A DNA stretch of 14,788 bases from the NCBI GenBank assembly GCA_948688495.1, contig CAPQSW010000004.1:50130-64917 (forward strand). Direction: 5' to 3'. The first letter of the stretch is position 1. Every line of letters starts with the position of its first letter. This document shows positions 5,595-13,753 of the stretch, one piece after another. Both the position numbers and the translations under genes were made by a program. The notes under the pieces are model-generated. The model did no database searches, was not told where the DNA came from, and saw only the letters and a program-made list of their open reading frames with translations. The DNA comes from an uncultured Lachnospiraceae bacterium. Lineage in GTDB: Bacteria > Bacillota > Clostridia > Lachnospirales > Lachnospiraceae.

Positions 5595-6851
5595 ATGGCT
5601 GGAAGATTTGAGGAGAAAATACGCTGCTCTTTCTGCGGCAAGACAGATGGCCAGGTGCGCAAAATGATTGCAGGCCCCGACGCATATATTTGTGATGAAT
5701 GTGTAGATATATGTGCAGAGATTATTGAAGAGGAACTGATGGAGGAGGAAGAATCCATACAACCGGAGACAGAAGAAATCAATTTGTTAAAGCCGGAGGA
5801 GTTAAAGAGCTTTTTGGATGAATATGTCATTGGCCAGGAGGAAGCAAAGAAAGTACTTTCTGTTGCCGTCTATAATCATTATAAAAGGATTCTTGCACCG
5901 GCAAATCTGGGTGTGGAATTACAGAAAAGCAATATACTGATGTTAGGGCCTACCGGATGCGGGAAAACATTGTTAGCGCAGACGCTGGCACGTATCCTGA
6001 ATGTTCCGTTTGCCATCGCGGATGCTACTGCATTGACAGAGGCTGGGTATGTGGGCGAGGATGTAGAGAATATTCTGTTGAAGATCATTCAGGCGGCAGA
6101 ATATGATATTGGGCGTGCCCAGATGGGAATTATTTATGTAGATGAGATTGATAAGATTACAAGAAAGTCGGAGAATCCTTCCATTACGCGGGACGTGTCA
6201 GGAGAGGGTGTACAGCAGGCGCTTCTGAAAATTCTTGAGGGAACGGTGGCCAGTGTTCCACCACAGGGCGGCAGAAAACATCCCCAGCAGGAATTAATTC
6301 AGATTGATACCACGAACATTCTCTTTATCTGCGGCGGTGCTTTTGAGGGTCTGGATAAAATTGTGGAGACGAGAATGGATCAGAAATCTATGGGATTTGG
6401 TGCAGAGATTGCGGATAAACGAGAGAAGGATGTTGGAGTGGTTTTGAAGAATGTACTTCCCCAGGATCTTGTGAAGTTTGGATTGATACCAGAATTTGTC
6501 GGTCGTGTGCCGGTAACAGTTTCGCTTGATTCTTTGGATAAGGATGCTTTGGTGCGTATACTGAAAGAACCTAAAAATTCCCTGATCCGCCAGTATCAGG
6601 CGTTGTTTGAGCTGGACGGCGTAGAGCTCCTTTTTGATGAGGAGGCAGTGGGTGCAATTGCTGAAAAGACGTTGAAGCGTAAGACCGGTGCCAGGGGCCT
6701 GCGTGCTATTGTAGAAAAGGTATTAATGGATCTGATGTACCGTGTGCCTTCTGATGAGACGATTTCAAGCTGCAGGATTACAAAATCTGTCGTTGAGGAT
6801 GAAGATGATGTAGAAATCATATATCACAACAGTGAGAGTAAATCTGCCTGA
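5595..6851 (+). CDS. clpX: ATP-dependent Clp protease, ATP-binding subunit ClpX
   Basis: ClpX is the hexameric AAA+ unfoldase that recognises tagged or damaged proteins and feeds them to ClpP. The 418-residue protein has a C4 zinc finger (Cys11, 14, 33, 36), Walker A GPTGCGKT (118-125), pore loop GYVG (151-154), Walker B with DE at 183-184, the RKH loop (227-229), the ClpP-docking loop as MGF (266-268) in place of the usual IGF or LGF, and sensor-2 GARGLR (365-370). The start ATG 5595 is preceded by AGGTGAG; an in-frame GTG at 5574 would add seven atypical residues and lose this site. It lies 70 bases after clpP and 13 before lon. It is complete and typical of the family. Confidence 0.97.
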   Translation: MAGRFEEKIRCSFCGKTDGQVRKMIAGPDAYICDECVDICAEIIEEELMEEEESIQPETEEINLLKPEELKSFLDEYVIGQEEAKKVLSVAVYNHYKRILAPANLGVELQKSNILMLGPTGCGKTLLAQTLARILNVPFAIADATALTEAGYVGEDVENILLKIIQAAEYDIGRAQMGIIYVDEIDKITRKSENPSITRDVSGEGVQQALLKILEGTVASVPPQGGRKHPQQELIQIDTTNILFICGGAFEGLDKIVETRMDQKSMGFGAEIADKREKDVGVVLKNVLPQDLVKFGLIPEFVGRVPVTVSLDSLDKDALVRILKEPKNSLIRQYQALFELDGVELLFDEEAVGAIAEKTLKRKTGARGLRAIVEKVLMDLMYRVPSDETISSCRITKSVVEDEDDVEIIYHNSESKSA

Positions 6852-6864
6852 GGAGAGATAACAT

Positions 6865-9231
6865 ATGTGTGAAGAGTATAGAAGAATTCCAGCAGTGGCA
6901 CTGAGAGGTATGACAATTCTTCCTGGAATGGTGGCGCATTTTGACGTAAGCAGAAACAAGTCCATCCGGGCAATTGAGAATGCTATGGTGGAAGACCAGA
7001 CCATATTTCTGGTGACACAGAAGAATATCAACAAGGAAGACCCGATGGCAGAAGATTTGTTTGAGGTCGGAGTGCTTGCGGTGATAAAGCAGGTAATCAA
7101 GCTTCAGAATAATGTTGTCCGAGTACTGATTGAGGGAGAACAGCGGGCGAGGCTGGTGAAACTGATTATAGAGGATTCACTTTTTGCAGAGATCGAGGTT
7201 TTAAGGGAGAAGAAAGAGGAATTGTCTGAGGATATTAAAGAGGCAATGATACGTGGTATGAAAGAGACTTTTGGGCGTTACTGCGTGTTGAATCCAAAGC
7301 CAGGCAAGGAACTTGCAAAACAGATACAGGATATCCATGATCTCGGCAGGCTTTTAGATGATATTGGGAATAACCTTCCGCTGCCTTTTGAAGAAAAACA
7401 GAGGATACTGGAGGCAGGGACACTTCAGGAACGCTATGAGACCCTGATGATTATCCTGATGAATGAAACCAACATTATTCAGATTAAGACGGAGTTTCAA
7501 AGCAAGGTCAAGGAAAAGGTTGACAAGAATCAGAAAGAGTATATTCTGCGTGAGCAGATGCGGTTAATCCGTGAGGAGCTGGGAGAGGACAATACGGTAT
7601 CGGAGGCAGATCATTTTCTGGAGGAGACAGAAAAACTTGAGGCTGACCAGGAAGTAAAGGATAAGCTGAAGAAGGAAATCGACCGGTTTAAAAATGTATC
7701 CAGCAATTCTTCCGAGAGCGCGGTCATCCGGGGATATATTGAAACATTGTTGGAGCTTCCCTGGAACAAGGCGTCCAAGGACAATAAAAATCTATCTGAT
7801 GCGGAGCGTATTTTGGATGAGGACCATTATGGCATGGAAAAGGTCAAGGAGCGCATGCTGGAGTTTCTTGCGGTACGCAATTTGACGGAGAAGGGGGATA
7901 GTCCTATCATTTGCCTTGTAGGACCTCCCGGGACGGGTAAGACCAGTATCGCCCGTTCTGTAGCCCGTGCTTTAGATAAAAAATATGTCAGGATCAGTCT
8001 GGGCGGTGTCCGGGATGAGGCGGAAATCCGCGGTCACAGAAAGACTTATGTCGGCGCGATGCCGGGACGTATTGCGAATGGACTTAAATATTCCGGTGTG
8101 AAAAATCCGTTGATGCTTCTGGATGAGATAGACAAGATTAGCAGTGATTACAAAGGAGATACAGCATCTGCGCTGTTAGAGGTTTTGGACAGTGAACAAA
8201 ACAGCAGATTCCGGGATCATTATGTGGAGCTTCCGATTGATTTGTCGGAAGTGTTGTTTATTGCTACCGCCAATTCCTTACAGGATATCCAAAGGCCGCT
8301 GTTAGACCGGATGGAGATTATTGAGGTCAGCAGTTATACTGAGAATGAGAAGGCGCATATCGCCAGGGAACATCTCATAGCAAAACAGATGGAGAAGAAC
8401 GGCTTAAAGCCGGGGCAATTGTCCATCAGTGACCGTGCATTAGAAAAATTGATCCGTGGCTATACAAGAGAGGCAGGGGTCCGTAATCTGGAGCGCAAGA
8501 TCGGTGAGATTTGCCGGAAAGCAGCAAGGGAGCTGTATAACGAGGAGTTTTCAGCAAAACAAGGGGAATCTGTGGTTGAAAATCAGGATAATCCGCGCAA
8601 GAAGAAAAAGAGTATTAAGGTTACGGAAAACAGATTGGAGAAGCTGCTTGGAAAAGAAAAATATAATTATGATGTTATCAATGAGAATGATGAGGTCGGC
8701 ATTGTACGCGGGCTTGCCTGGACAAGTGTAGGCGGAGATACATTGCAGATTGAAGTCAATATTATGCCCGGAAAGGGAGAGTTCCAGCTTACAGGGCAGC
8801 TTGGAGATGTAATGAAAGAATCTGCCCAGGCGGGAATCAGCTATATCCGTTCTGTCAGTGAGCAGTATCAGATTGATAAAGATTTCTTTAAGGAATACGA
8901 TATCCATATCCATATACCGGAAGGGGCAGTGCCCAAGGATGGCCCATCTGCGGGAATTACAATGGCGACGGCAATGTTGTCGGCAATCACCAAGCGTAAA
9001 GTGCGTAAGGATGTAGCGATGACGGGAGAAATTACACTCCGTGGGAGAGTGTTGCCGATTGGCGGCCTGAAAGAGAAAACATTGGCAGCAAAAAATGCCG
9101 GAATTAAGACTATCTGCGTGCCAAAGAAAAATGAGCCGGATATTGAAGAAATATCCCAGGAAATCAAAAAAGGCCTTGAGATTATATTTGTTGAAAATAT
9201 GGAACAGGTATTAGAGACGGCGCTGGTATAA
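6865..9231 (+). CDS. lon: ATP-dependent serine protease Lon (LonA type)
   Basis: Lon is a homohexameric soluble AAA+ protease that unfolds and degrades misfolded and regulatory proteins in one polypeptide. The 788 residues match LonA (about 775-800). The N-terminal substrate-recognition domain begins at about residue 8 (IPAVALRGMTILPGM) and leads into a long coiled-coil region (about 190-270). Walker A is GPPGTGKT (353-360), Walker B LMLLDEID (416-423), and the protease dyad is Ser695 in DGPSAG with Lys738 in GGLKEK. A short basic linker KKKK near 580 joins the ATPase lid to the protease domain. GAGGAGAG precedes the ATG by about 8 bases. There is no transmembrane insertion, so it is not LonB. 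It follows clpX within 13 bases, so it is probably cotranscribed; no separate heat-shock promoter was seen. Confidence 0.97.
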   Translation: MCEEYRRIPAVALRGMTILPGMVAHFDVSRNKSIRAIENAMVEDQTIFLVTQKNINKEDPMAEDLFEVGVLAVIKQVIKLQNNVVRVLIEGEQRARLVKLIIEDSLFAEIEVLREKKEELSEDIKEAMIRGMKETFGRYCVLNPKPGKELAKQIQDIHDLGRLLDDIGNNLPLPFEEKQRILEAGTLQERYETLMIILMNETNIIQIKTEFQSKVKEKVDKNQKEYILREQMRLIREELGEDNTVSEADHFLEETEKLEADQEVKDKLKKEIDRFKNVSSNSSESAVIRGYIETLLELPWNKASKDNKNLSDAERILDEDHYGMEKVKERMLEFLAVRNLTEKGDSPIICLVGPPGTGKTSIARSVARALDKKYVRISLGGVRDEAEIRGHRKTYVGAMPGRIANGLKYSGVKNPLMLLDEIDKISSDYKGDTASALLEVLDSEQNSRFRDHYVELPIDLSEVLFIATANSLQDIQRPLLDRMEIIEVSSYTENEKAHIAREHLIAKQMEKNGLKPGQLSISDRALEKLIRGYTREAGVRNLERKIGEICRKAARELYNEEFSAKQGESVVENQDNPRKKKKSIKVTENRLEKLLGKEKYNYDVINENDEVGIVRGLAWTSVGGDTLQIEVNIMPGKGEFQLTGQLGDVMKESAQAGISYIRSVSEQYQIDKDFFKEYDIHIHIPEGAVPKDGPSAGITMATAMLSAITKRKVRKDVAMTGEITLRGRVLPIGGLKEKTLAAKNAGIKTICVPKKNEPDIEEISQEIKKGLEIIFVENMEQVLETALV

Positions 9232-9257
9232 TCCGCACGAATTAAGGAGCAAACAAT

Positions 9258-9893
9258 ATGGTAATCAAATCAGTAGAATTGGAAATCGTCTGTGGTGTCA
9301 CCAGTAAGCTGCCGGATACGGATAAGCCGGAAGTTGCATTTGCGGGGAAATCTAATGTAGGCAAGTCTTCGCTGATTAATGGGTTGATGAATCGGAAGGC
9401 ATTGGCACGGACATCTTCGCAGCCAGGGAAGACACAGACAATCAATTATTATAATATTAATCAATGTATGTATCTGGTAGATCTTCCTGGTTACGGTTAT
9501 GCCAGGGCAAGTGTCAAAGAGAAAGAAAAATGGGGGAAGATGATTGAAAATTACCTTCATACATCTAAGAAGCTGCAGGCAGTATTTTTGCTGATTGATA
9601 TACGCCATGAGCCGTCTTCCAACGATAAGCAGATGTACGATTGGATTGTCTATCAAGGTTATAATCCTATAATTATTGCAACAAAACTGGACAAGATTAA
9701 GAGAAGCCAGATCGCAAAGCACGTCAAAATGATAAAAACAGGACTTGATGTGAAACCAGATACCATTGTTCTTCCGTATTCTGCCCAGACAAAGCAGGGG
9801 CGGGAGGAAATCTGGAGTGTGATAGACGAATTGCTGGGGTTTGCACAGGATGTTTCCAGGGATTCCCGGGGAGAAAAGAATGAAGAAACATAA
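9258..9893 (+). CDS. engB: Ribosome biogenesis GTPase YsxC/EngB
   Basis: This small TrmE-Era-Obg-type GTPase helps late assembly of the 50S subunit and is usually essential. The 211-residue protein has all guanine-nucleotide motifs: G1 GKSNVGKS (30-37), the G2 region RTSSQPGKTQTIN (51-63), G3 DLPGYG (75-80), G4 TKLD (142-145) and G5 SAQ (175-177). The length is close to the family's usual 195-210. AAGGAG lies about 9 bases before the ATG. The gene starts 26 bases after lon, an order also known in Bacillus, where ysxC follows lon. Its last 14 bases overlap the start of the zinc-type binding-protein gene, so those two are translationally linked. Confidence 0.95.
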   Translation: MVIKSVELEIVCGVTSKLPDTDKPEVAFAGKSNVGKSSLINGLMNRKALARTSSQPGKTQTINYYNINQCMYLVDLPGYGYARASVKEKEKWGKMIENYLHTSKKLQAVFLLIDIRHEPSSNDKQMYDWIVYQGYNPIIIATKLDKIKRSQIAKHVKMIKTGLDVKPDTIVLPYSAQTKQGREEIWSVIDELLGFAQDVSRDSRGEKNEET

Positions 9894-10782
9894 ATATCTG
9901 TTTGTGTTTTCTATGTTGTTTACGATTACGCTTATATGCGTGATATTCACAAGAGTATATGTCAGCAGGGAAGGATATGAATCTGAAAAACAGAAGATAC
10001 ATGTGGTAACCTCGTTTTATCCGATATATATAGCGGCCCTCAATGTGGCTGGTGACAGTCCAGGTATTATTCTGGAAAATTTAAGCGAGCCGCAGACTGG
10101 ATGCATGCATGATTACCAGCTTACGCCGCAGGACATGATTCTTTTGTCCAAGGCAGACCTATTCCTGGTAAACGGTGGTGGAATCGAGAGTTTTCTTGCT
10201 GATATCGGTCAGGAATATCCCAGCCTTGCAGTTTCTTATGCTTCCAAAGACCTGGGACTGCAGGGGGGAGAAAATGCTCATGTATGGATGAACACAGAGT
10301 ATTATGCAAAGATGGTACAGAATATCGCAGAGGCTTTTGCTGAGGCAGATCCCCAGTATGCACAGGTTTATCAGAGGAATGCGGATTCTTATTGTCACAA
10401 GATCCAGGAACTGACAGATGAGATAAGGAAGCTTCGGGAAACAGCAGCCGGGAAACCGGTAGTGATTTTTCATGAGGCATATGAGTATGTGGCCGGGCAG
10501 CTTGGTATGAATACCGTATATTGTATGGATTTGGACGAGGAGCGGCAGGTCAGCGCCCATGAAGTAGCCAGGGTTATGGACGAAATTTCAGATAACAGGG
10601 TATCCGTAGTTTTTGCGGAGGAGCTTTATGGCAGCGATATGGGAAATACCGTGGAAGCAGAGACGCGGGCGAAAGTCTGTTATCTGGATACGCTGGTGCG
10701 GGGAGATTATGAGGCCGACAGTTATTTTTTGGCTGTCCAAAACAATATTAATATATTAAAACAGGCGTTGGAAGCACCATAA
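9880..10782 (+). CDS. Zinc-type ABC transporter substrate-binding protein (ZnuA-like)
   Basis: The 300-residue extracytoplasmic protein captures divalent metal for the ATPase and permease that follow. It starts with KKHK and a hydrophobic stretch (about 6-24), acting as signal or N-terminal anchor. Cys20 lies in TLIC, which lacks the small residue before Cys that a lipobox needs, so lipoprotein processing is doubtful. Predicted metal ligands in family positions are His77 (CMHDYQLTPQDM), His134 (NAHVWMN), His198 (IFHEAYEYV) and Asp270 (YLDTL). A third His, where Mn-binding relatives have Glu, favours zinc. The His-rich loop of many ZnuA proteins is missing. ATG 9880, with GGGGAG just ahead, is preferred over upstream in-frame codons because the signal peptide begins there. 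It overlaps engB by 14 bases. Confidence 0.88.
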   Translation: MKKHKYLFVFSMLFTITLICVIFTRVYVSREGYESEKQKIHVVTSFYPIYIAALNVAGDSPGIILENLSEPQTGCMHDYQLTPQDMILLSKADLFLVNGGGIESFLADIGQEYPSLAVSYASKDLGLQGGENAHVWMNTEYYAKMVQNIAEAFAEADPQYAQVYQRNADSYCHKIQELTDEIRKLRETAAGKPVVIFHEAYEYVAGQLGMNTVYCMDLDEERQVSAHEVARVMDEISDNRVSVVFAEELYGSDMGNTVEAETRAKVCYLDTLVRGDYEADSYFLAVQNNINILKQALEAP

Positions 10783-10816
10783 TATGTAAATTATGGTGGG
10801 AAAAGGAAGGATTTAT

Positions 10817-11626
10817 TTGCGGAAAATTATCATGCCCTGTGGGCTGCATTGTATAAAAATTAATCATTTAGGCGTCGTCCTGGGTGGACAGGAGATCCTA
10901 AAAGATGTCAATCTTCATATTCACTGCGGCAGCTTGAACGTCGTCATTGGTCGCAATGGTGCAGGGAAATCAACGTTAATCCGTGCCATCCTGGGGGATA
11001 TTCCCCATACTGGGAATATCGAGTTCAAGGACGGGGAGAATGGGCATATACAGAAGCTGAAAATTGGATATGTGCCCCAGTCCATGAATGTGGAAAAACA
11101 GACACCTTTAAGCGTTTATGACATGATCGCATCTTATCAGAGCAATGTTCCAGTATTTTTGATGCGTGGAAAGAAAATCCGTCAAAAGATTATAGATCAT
11201 TTGAAAATTTTTGAGGCTGATTATCTGATAGATAAGCAGGTGTGTAATTTGTCTGGCGGGGAACAGCAGCGTGTGCTTTTGTCGATGGCGCTTCTTCATT
11301 CCCCGAATCTGCTGTTGCTAGATGAGCCTGTGTCTGGGATTGATAAAAATGGCATGGAACTGTTTTATAAGACAATCTATCATCTGAAGAAGAATTACGA
11401 TTTGGCCATAATCCTCATTTCTCATGATTTAGAGTATGTGAAGCAGTTTGCGGACCGGGTAGTGCTTTTGGATGGAAGCGTCCGCAAGCAGGGAAGTGTC
11501 CGGGAGGTGTTCCAGAGTCCGGAATTTGCCCAGGTTTTTGGAGGAGGAAGACAAATGCGAAGCATTTTAGGAATGTCTTGCGACGATTTGGCAGGTGACG
11601 GGAAGCGGCGCGTGCCGTTACCTTAA
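10817..11626 (+). CDS. Metal ABC transporter ATP-binding protein (ZnuC-like)
   Basis: This is the ATPase that powers the metal importer on the inner face of the membrane. With a TTG start it has 269 residues: Walker A GRNGAGKST (45-53), Q-loop Gln88, signature LSGGEQQ (145-151), Walker B LLLLDEP (165-171), D-loop SGID (173-176) and switch His203. All are intact. The start is uncertain: TTG 10817 has AAGGAAGG (10803-10810) 6 bases ahead, while ATG 10832 has no good ribosome site. The N-terminal segment PCGLHC before the first strand gives an unusual pair of cysteines. It follows the binding-protein gene by 34 bases and precedes the permease by 17. Pairing with a three-His binding protein points to zinc. 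Confidence 0.88.
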   Translation: MRKIIMPCGLHCIKINHLGVVLGGQEILKDVNLHIHCGSLNVVIGRNGAGKSTLIRAILGDIPHTGNIEFKDGENGHIQKLKIGYVPQSMNVEKQTPLSVYDMIASYQSNVPVFLMRGKKIRQKIIDHLKIFEADYLIDKQVCNLSGGEQQRVLLSMALLHSPNLLLLDEPVSGIDKNGMELFYKTIYHLKKNYDLAIILISHDLEYVKQFADRVVLLDGSVRKQGSVREVFQSPEFAQVFGGGRQMRSILGMSCDDLAGDGKRRVPLP

Positions 11627-11643
11627 GGATGGAGGAAGGGTAG

Positions 11644-12444
11644 ATGGATGTTTTCTCTTGGCTGCAGTATGATTTTATGAGGTATGCATTTCTTGCCATA
11701 CTGATTATTACGCCGTTGTTTGGCTTGATGGGAACGATGATTGTCAACCGTAAAATGGCTTTTTTCTCAGATGCACTGGGACATTCTGCACTGACGGGTA
11801 TAGCGGTAGGCGTGGTATTTGGCGTGAATGATACCGATATTTCTATGGTAGTGTTTGCAGTGATATTTGCGCTTTTGCTCAACCTCATTGGCAGCAGGGT
11901 GTCATCTTCTACAGATACGGTCATATCGGTGTTTTCATCCTGCAGTATTGCTCTTGGGCTTGCCATTTTATCCCAGGGAGGGAATTTTAGCAGATATTCC
12001 AGCCTGTTGGTAGGTGATATTTTGAGTATCACGCCAGAGGAAATTGGGTATCTTGTGGTGATTCTCATCATTACGCTCGTGTTCTGGCTGTTTGGGTTTA
12101 ACAGGCTTCTAGCCGTGAGCCTGAACCGCACGCTGGCAAAGAGCCTTCATATTTCTGTCGGGTGGATGGAAAATCTTTTTGCAGTGCTGACGGCCCTGAT
12201 TGTGACAGTATCAATTAAATGGGTCGGGATTCTCATTATCAATGCGCTTTTGATCCTTCCAGCGGCAGCCGCAAGGAATATTTCTGAAAATATGCGGGAA
12301 TATCATTTTTTTGCAATTCTTTTTTCCATGTTTTCAGGAGTTTTGGGACTGGCAGTTTCCTATTATGTCAACGTGGCGACAGGACCAACAATTGCAATTC
12401 TTGCGTCTGTGATTTATTTTGTGACTTACTTTGCAAGAACATAA
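11644..12444 (+). CDS. Metal ABC transporter permease (ZnuB-like, ABC-3 family)
   Basis: The 266-residue integral membrane protein forms the dimeric channel of the zinc-type importer. It has about seven to eight hydrophobic segments (roughly 15-35, 50-62, 67-84, 91-108, 135-157, 177-205, 220-240, 243-262). The ABC-3 hallmark FFSDALGHSALTGIAVG lies at about 40-56, and the conserved WVGILIINALLILPAAAAR segment in the C-terminal third. GGAGG lies 9 bases before the ATG. It completes the order binding protein, ATPase, permease, all in one direction with gaps under 40 bases. No Zur-type operator is seen before the set, so control by zinc is not evident. The length matches ZnuB (about 260-280). Confidence 0.9.
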   Translation: MDVFSWLQYDFMRYAFLAILIITPLFGLMGTMIVNRKMAFFSDALGHSALTGIAVGVVFGVNDTDISMVVFAVIFALLLNLIGSRVSSSTDTVISVFSSCSIALGLAILSQGGNFSRYSSLLVGDILSITPEEIGYLVVILIITLVFWLFGFNRLLAVSLNRTLAKSLHISVGWMENLFAVLTALIVTVSIKWVGILIINALLILPAAAARNISENMREYHFFAILFSMFSGVLGLAVSYYVNVATGPTIAILASVIYFVTYFART

Positions 12445-12461
12445 GATAGGAGGAATGAATT

Positions 12462-13583
12462 TTGAAACAATCTACGAAGTATCTGAAGATATTGGTAAAT
12501 CTGCTGGTTGCAGTACTTGTTTTTGTATTTCTATGCTTTATTTTTCCCAGAATGATTACGTTTTTTATGCCATTTGTGATTGGCTGGCTGATTTCTATGG
12601 TTGCAAATCCGTTGGTCCGCCTGTTGGAAAAAAAGTTAAAGATTGTGCGTAAACATGGTTCTATGATGATTATCATTGGTGTTCTTGCAGTTGTGATTTT
12701 ATTGGGGTATCTTGGTATCAGCAGGATTGTAGTCGAAGTGGGAAACCTCATTGAGAATATGCCCCAGATTTATGAAAACTGGCAGGAGGATTTTGAGGAA
12801 ATCGGTGAAAATCTTGAGATTGTATATAACAGGCTGCCAAAAGATACTCAGAAAAGTATTTCGAATGTCACCTCTAACCTTACTGGATATGTGGGCGGGC
12901 TGGTTCAGACGATTGGCGAACCTACGGTTGCAGCCGCTGGAAATTTTGCAAAGAATGTTCCGGGTACGCTGATAGCAATTATCATGTGTATCCTTTCTGC
13001 TTACTTTTTTACAGCGGAGCGGCATGAGATATTGCAGGGAATGAAGAAGTATGTTCCCAGGGGAATCTGGGAAAGGGTATCGGGCGTGATTGCAGAGCTC
13101 AAGCGTGTGGTTGGAGGTTATTTTAAGGCACAGTTCAAGATTATGGGTGTGGTTTATGTAATTTTGGTAATAGGACTGTTAATTATGAGGGTCGGTTATG
13201 CGCCGCTTGTAGCATTTGCAGTTGCCTTTTTGGATGCGCTGCCCTTTTTTGGGACAGGCACAGTGTTAATTCCGTGGGCAATCATTAAGCTTTTGTCTTC
13301 GGATTATGAGATAGCTGTTGGTCTTGTGATCCTGTATGCGGTCACCCAGGTAGTACGCCAGGTCATCCAGCCCAAGATTGTAGGTGATACGATTGGCATG
13401 AATCCACTGGCTACGCTTATCTTTATGTATATCGGTTATAAGATCAGCAGTGTGATTGGTATGATTATTGCGGTGCCGGTAGGGATGATTTTAATTAATC
13501 TTTTTAAAGCTGGTATCTTTGATAACCAAATTCGCTGTGTGAAAGAACTGGTGGCAGACATTAATGAGTTCCGCAAATTTTAG
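12462..13583 (+). CDS. AI-2E/PerM-family membrane protein, possibly YtvI-like
   Basis: The 373-residue protein belongs to the AI-2E (PerM) family of polytopic membrane proteins with proposed exporter functions. Hydrophobic segments lie at about 9-28, 31-48 and 68-88; a soluble stretch (about 90-160) rich in charged residues follows, and several more membrane helices fill the C-terminal half. That half includes the family motif around DALPFFGTGTVLIPWA and QPKIVGDTIGMNPLATL. The length and layout resemble the sporulation membrane protein YtvI of Bacillus (about 370 residues), but close paralogues of unknown role are common, so that name is tentative. The start is TTG 12462, with GGAGG (12449-12453) 8 bases ahead. 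It begins 17 bases after the permease gene and is probably the last gene of the run. A hairpin with a T run follows. Confidence 0.85.
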   Translation: MKQSTKYLKILVNLLVAVLVFVFLCFIFPRMITFFMPFVIGWLISMVANPLVRLLEKKLKIVRKHGSMMIIIGVLAVVILLGYLGISRIVVEVGNLIENMPQIYENWQEDFEEIGENLEIVYNRLPKDTQKSISNVTSNLTGYVGGLVQTIGEPTVAAAGNFAKNVPGTLIAIIMCILSAYFFTAERHEILQGMKKYVPRGIWERVSGVIAELKRVVGGYFKAQFKIMGVVYVILVIGLLIMRVGYAPLVAFAVAFLDALPFFGTGTVLIPWAIIKLLSSDYEIAVGLVILYAVTQVVRQVIQPKIVGDTIGMNPLATLIFMYIGYKISSVIGMIIAVPVGMILINLFKAGIFDNQIRCVKELVADINEFRKF

Positions 13584-13618
13584 AGAAGATTTCGTTTGAA
13601 AAATCTTGTCGGACGCTG

Positions 13619-13640
13619 TGGTGAAAATCACTATTTTTTT
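13619..13640 (+). terminator. Short intrinsic terminator after the membrane-protein gene
   Basis: TGGTGA (13619-13624) pairs with TCACTA (13628-13633), including one G-U pair, around an AAA loop, and seven T residues follow directly (13634-13640). The stem is short, but the T run is good. It is the first convincing stop signal after the long co-directional gene run. Another weak stem (AAGATTT/AAATCTT near 13586-13607) precedes it without a T run. Confidence 0.5.
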
Positions 13641-13677
13641 CGCAATTATTTCGTAAAAAATGTACAAAAAGAACAAC

Positions 13678-13706
13678 TTGTAATGAAGGTGAAATAAGTA
13701 TAAAAT
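13678..13706 (+). promoter_or_regulatory. Promoter of the LacI-like sensor gene
   Basis: TTGTAA (13678-13683) and TAAAAT (13701-13706) are 17 bases apart. The start point would be near 13713, giving a leader of about 40 bases. The match is fair, and it follows the terminator at 13619-13640, which fits a new transcription unit. An overlapping TATAAA two bases upstream is an alternative -10. Confidence 0.5.
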
Positions 13707-13753
13707 AAAAGTGGTTGTGGATGATGTAGGAATTGTCGGAAAGGATAGCTGTT

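Noticed and set aside
9270..9950. Long minus-strand open frame of 226 codons opposite engB
   Set aside because: It is fully antisense to a gene with all GTPase motifs, its translation is rich in Cys, His and Ile without any domain, and no ribosome site fits its start.
11415..12131. Long minus-strand open frame of 238 codons across the ATPase-permease junction
   Set aside because: It is antisense to two well-supported ABC genes; the serine- and threonine-rich composition is what the complement of membrane-protein codons gives.
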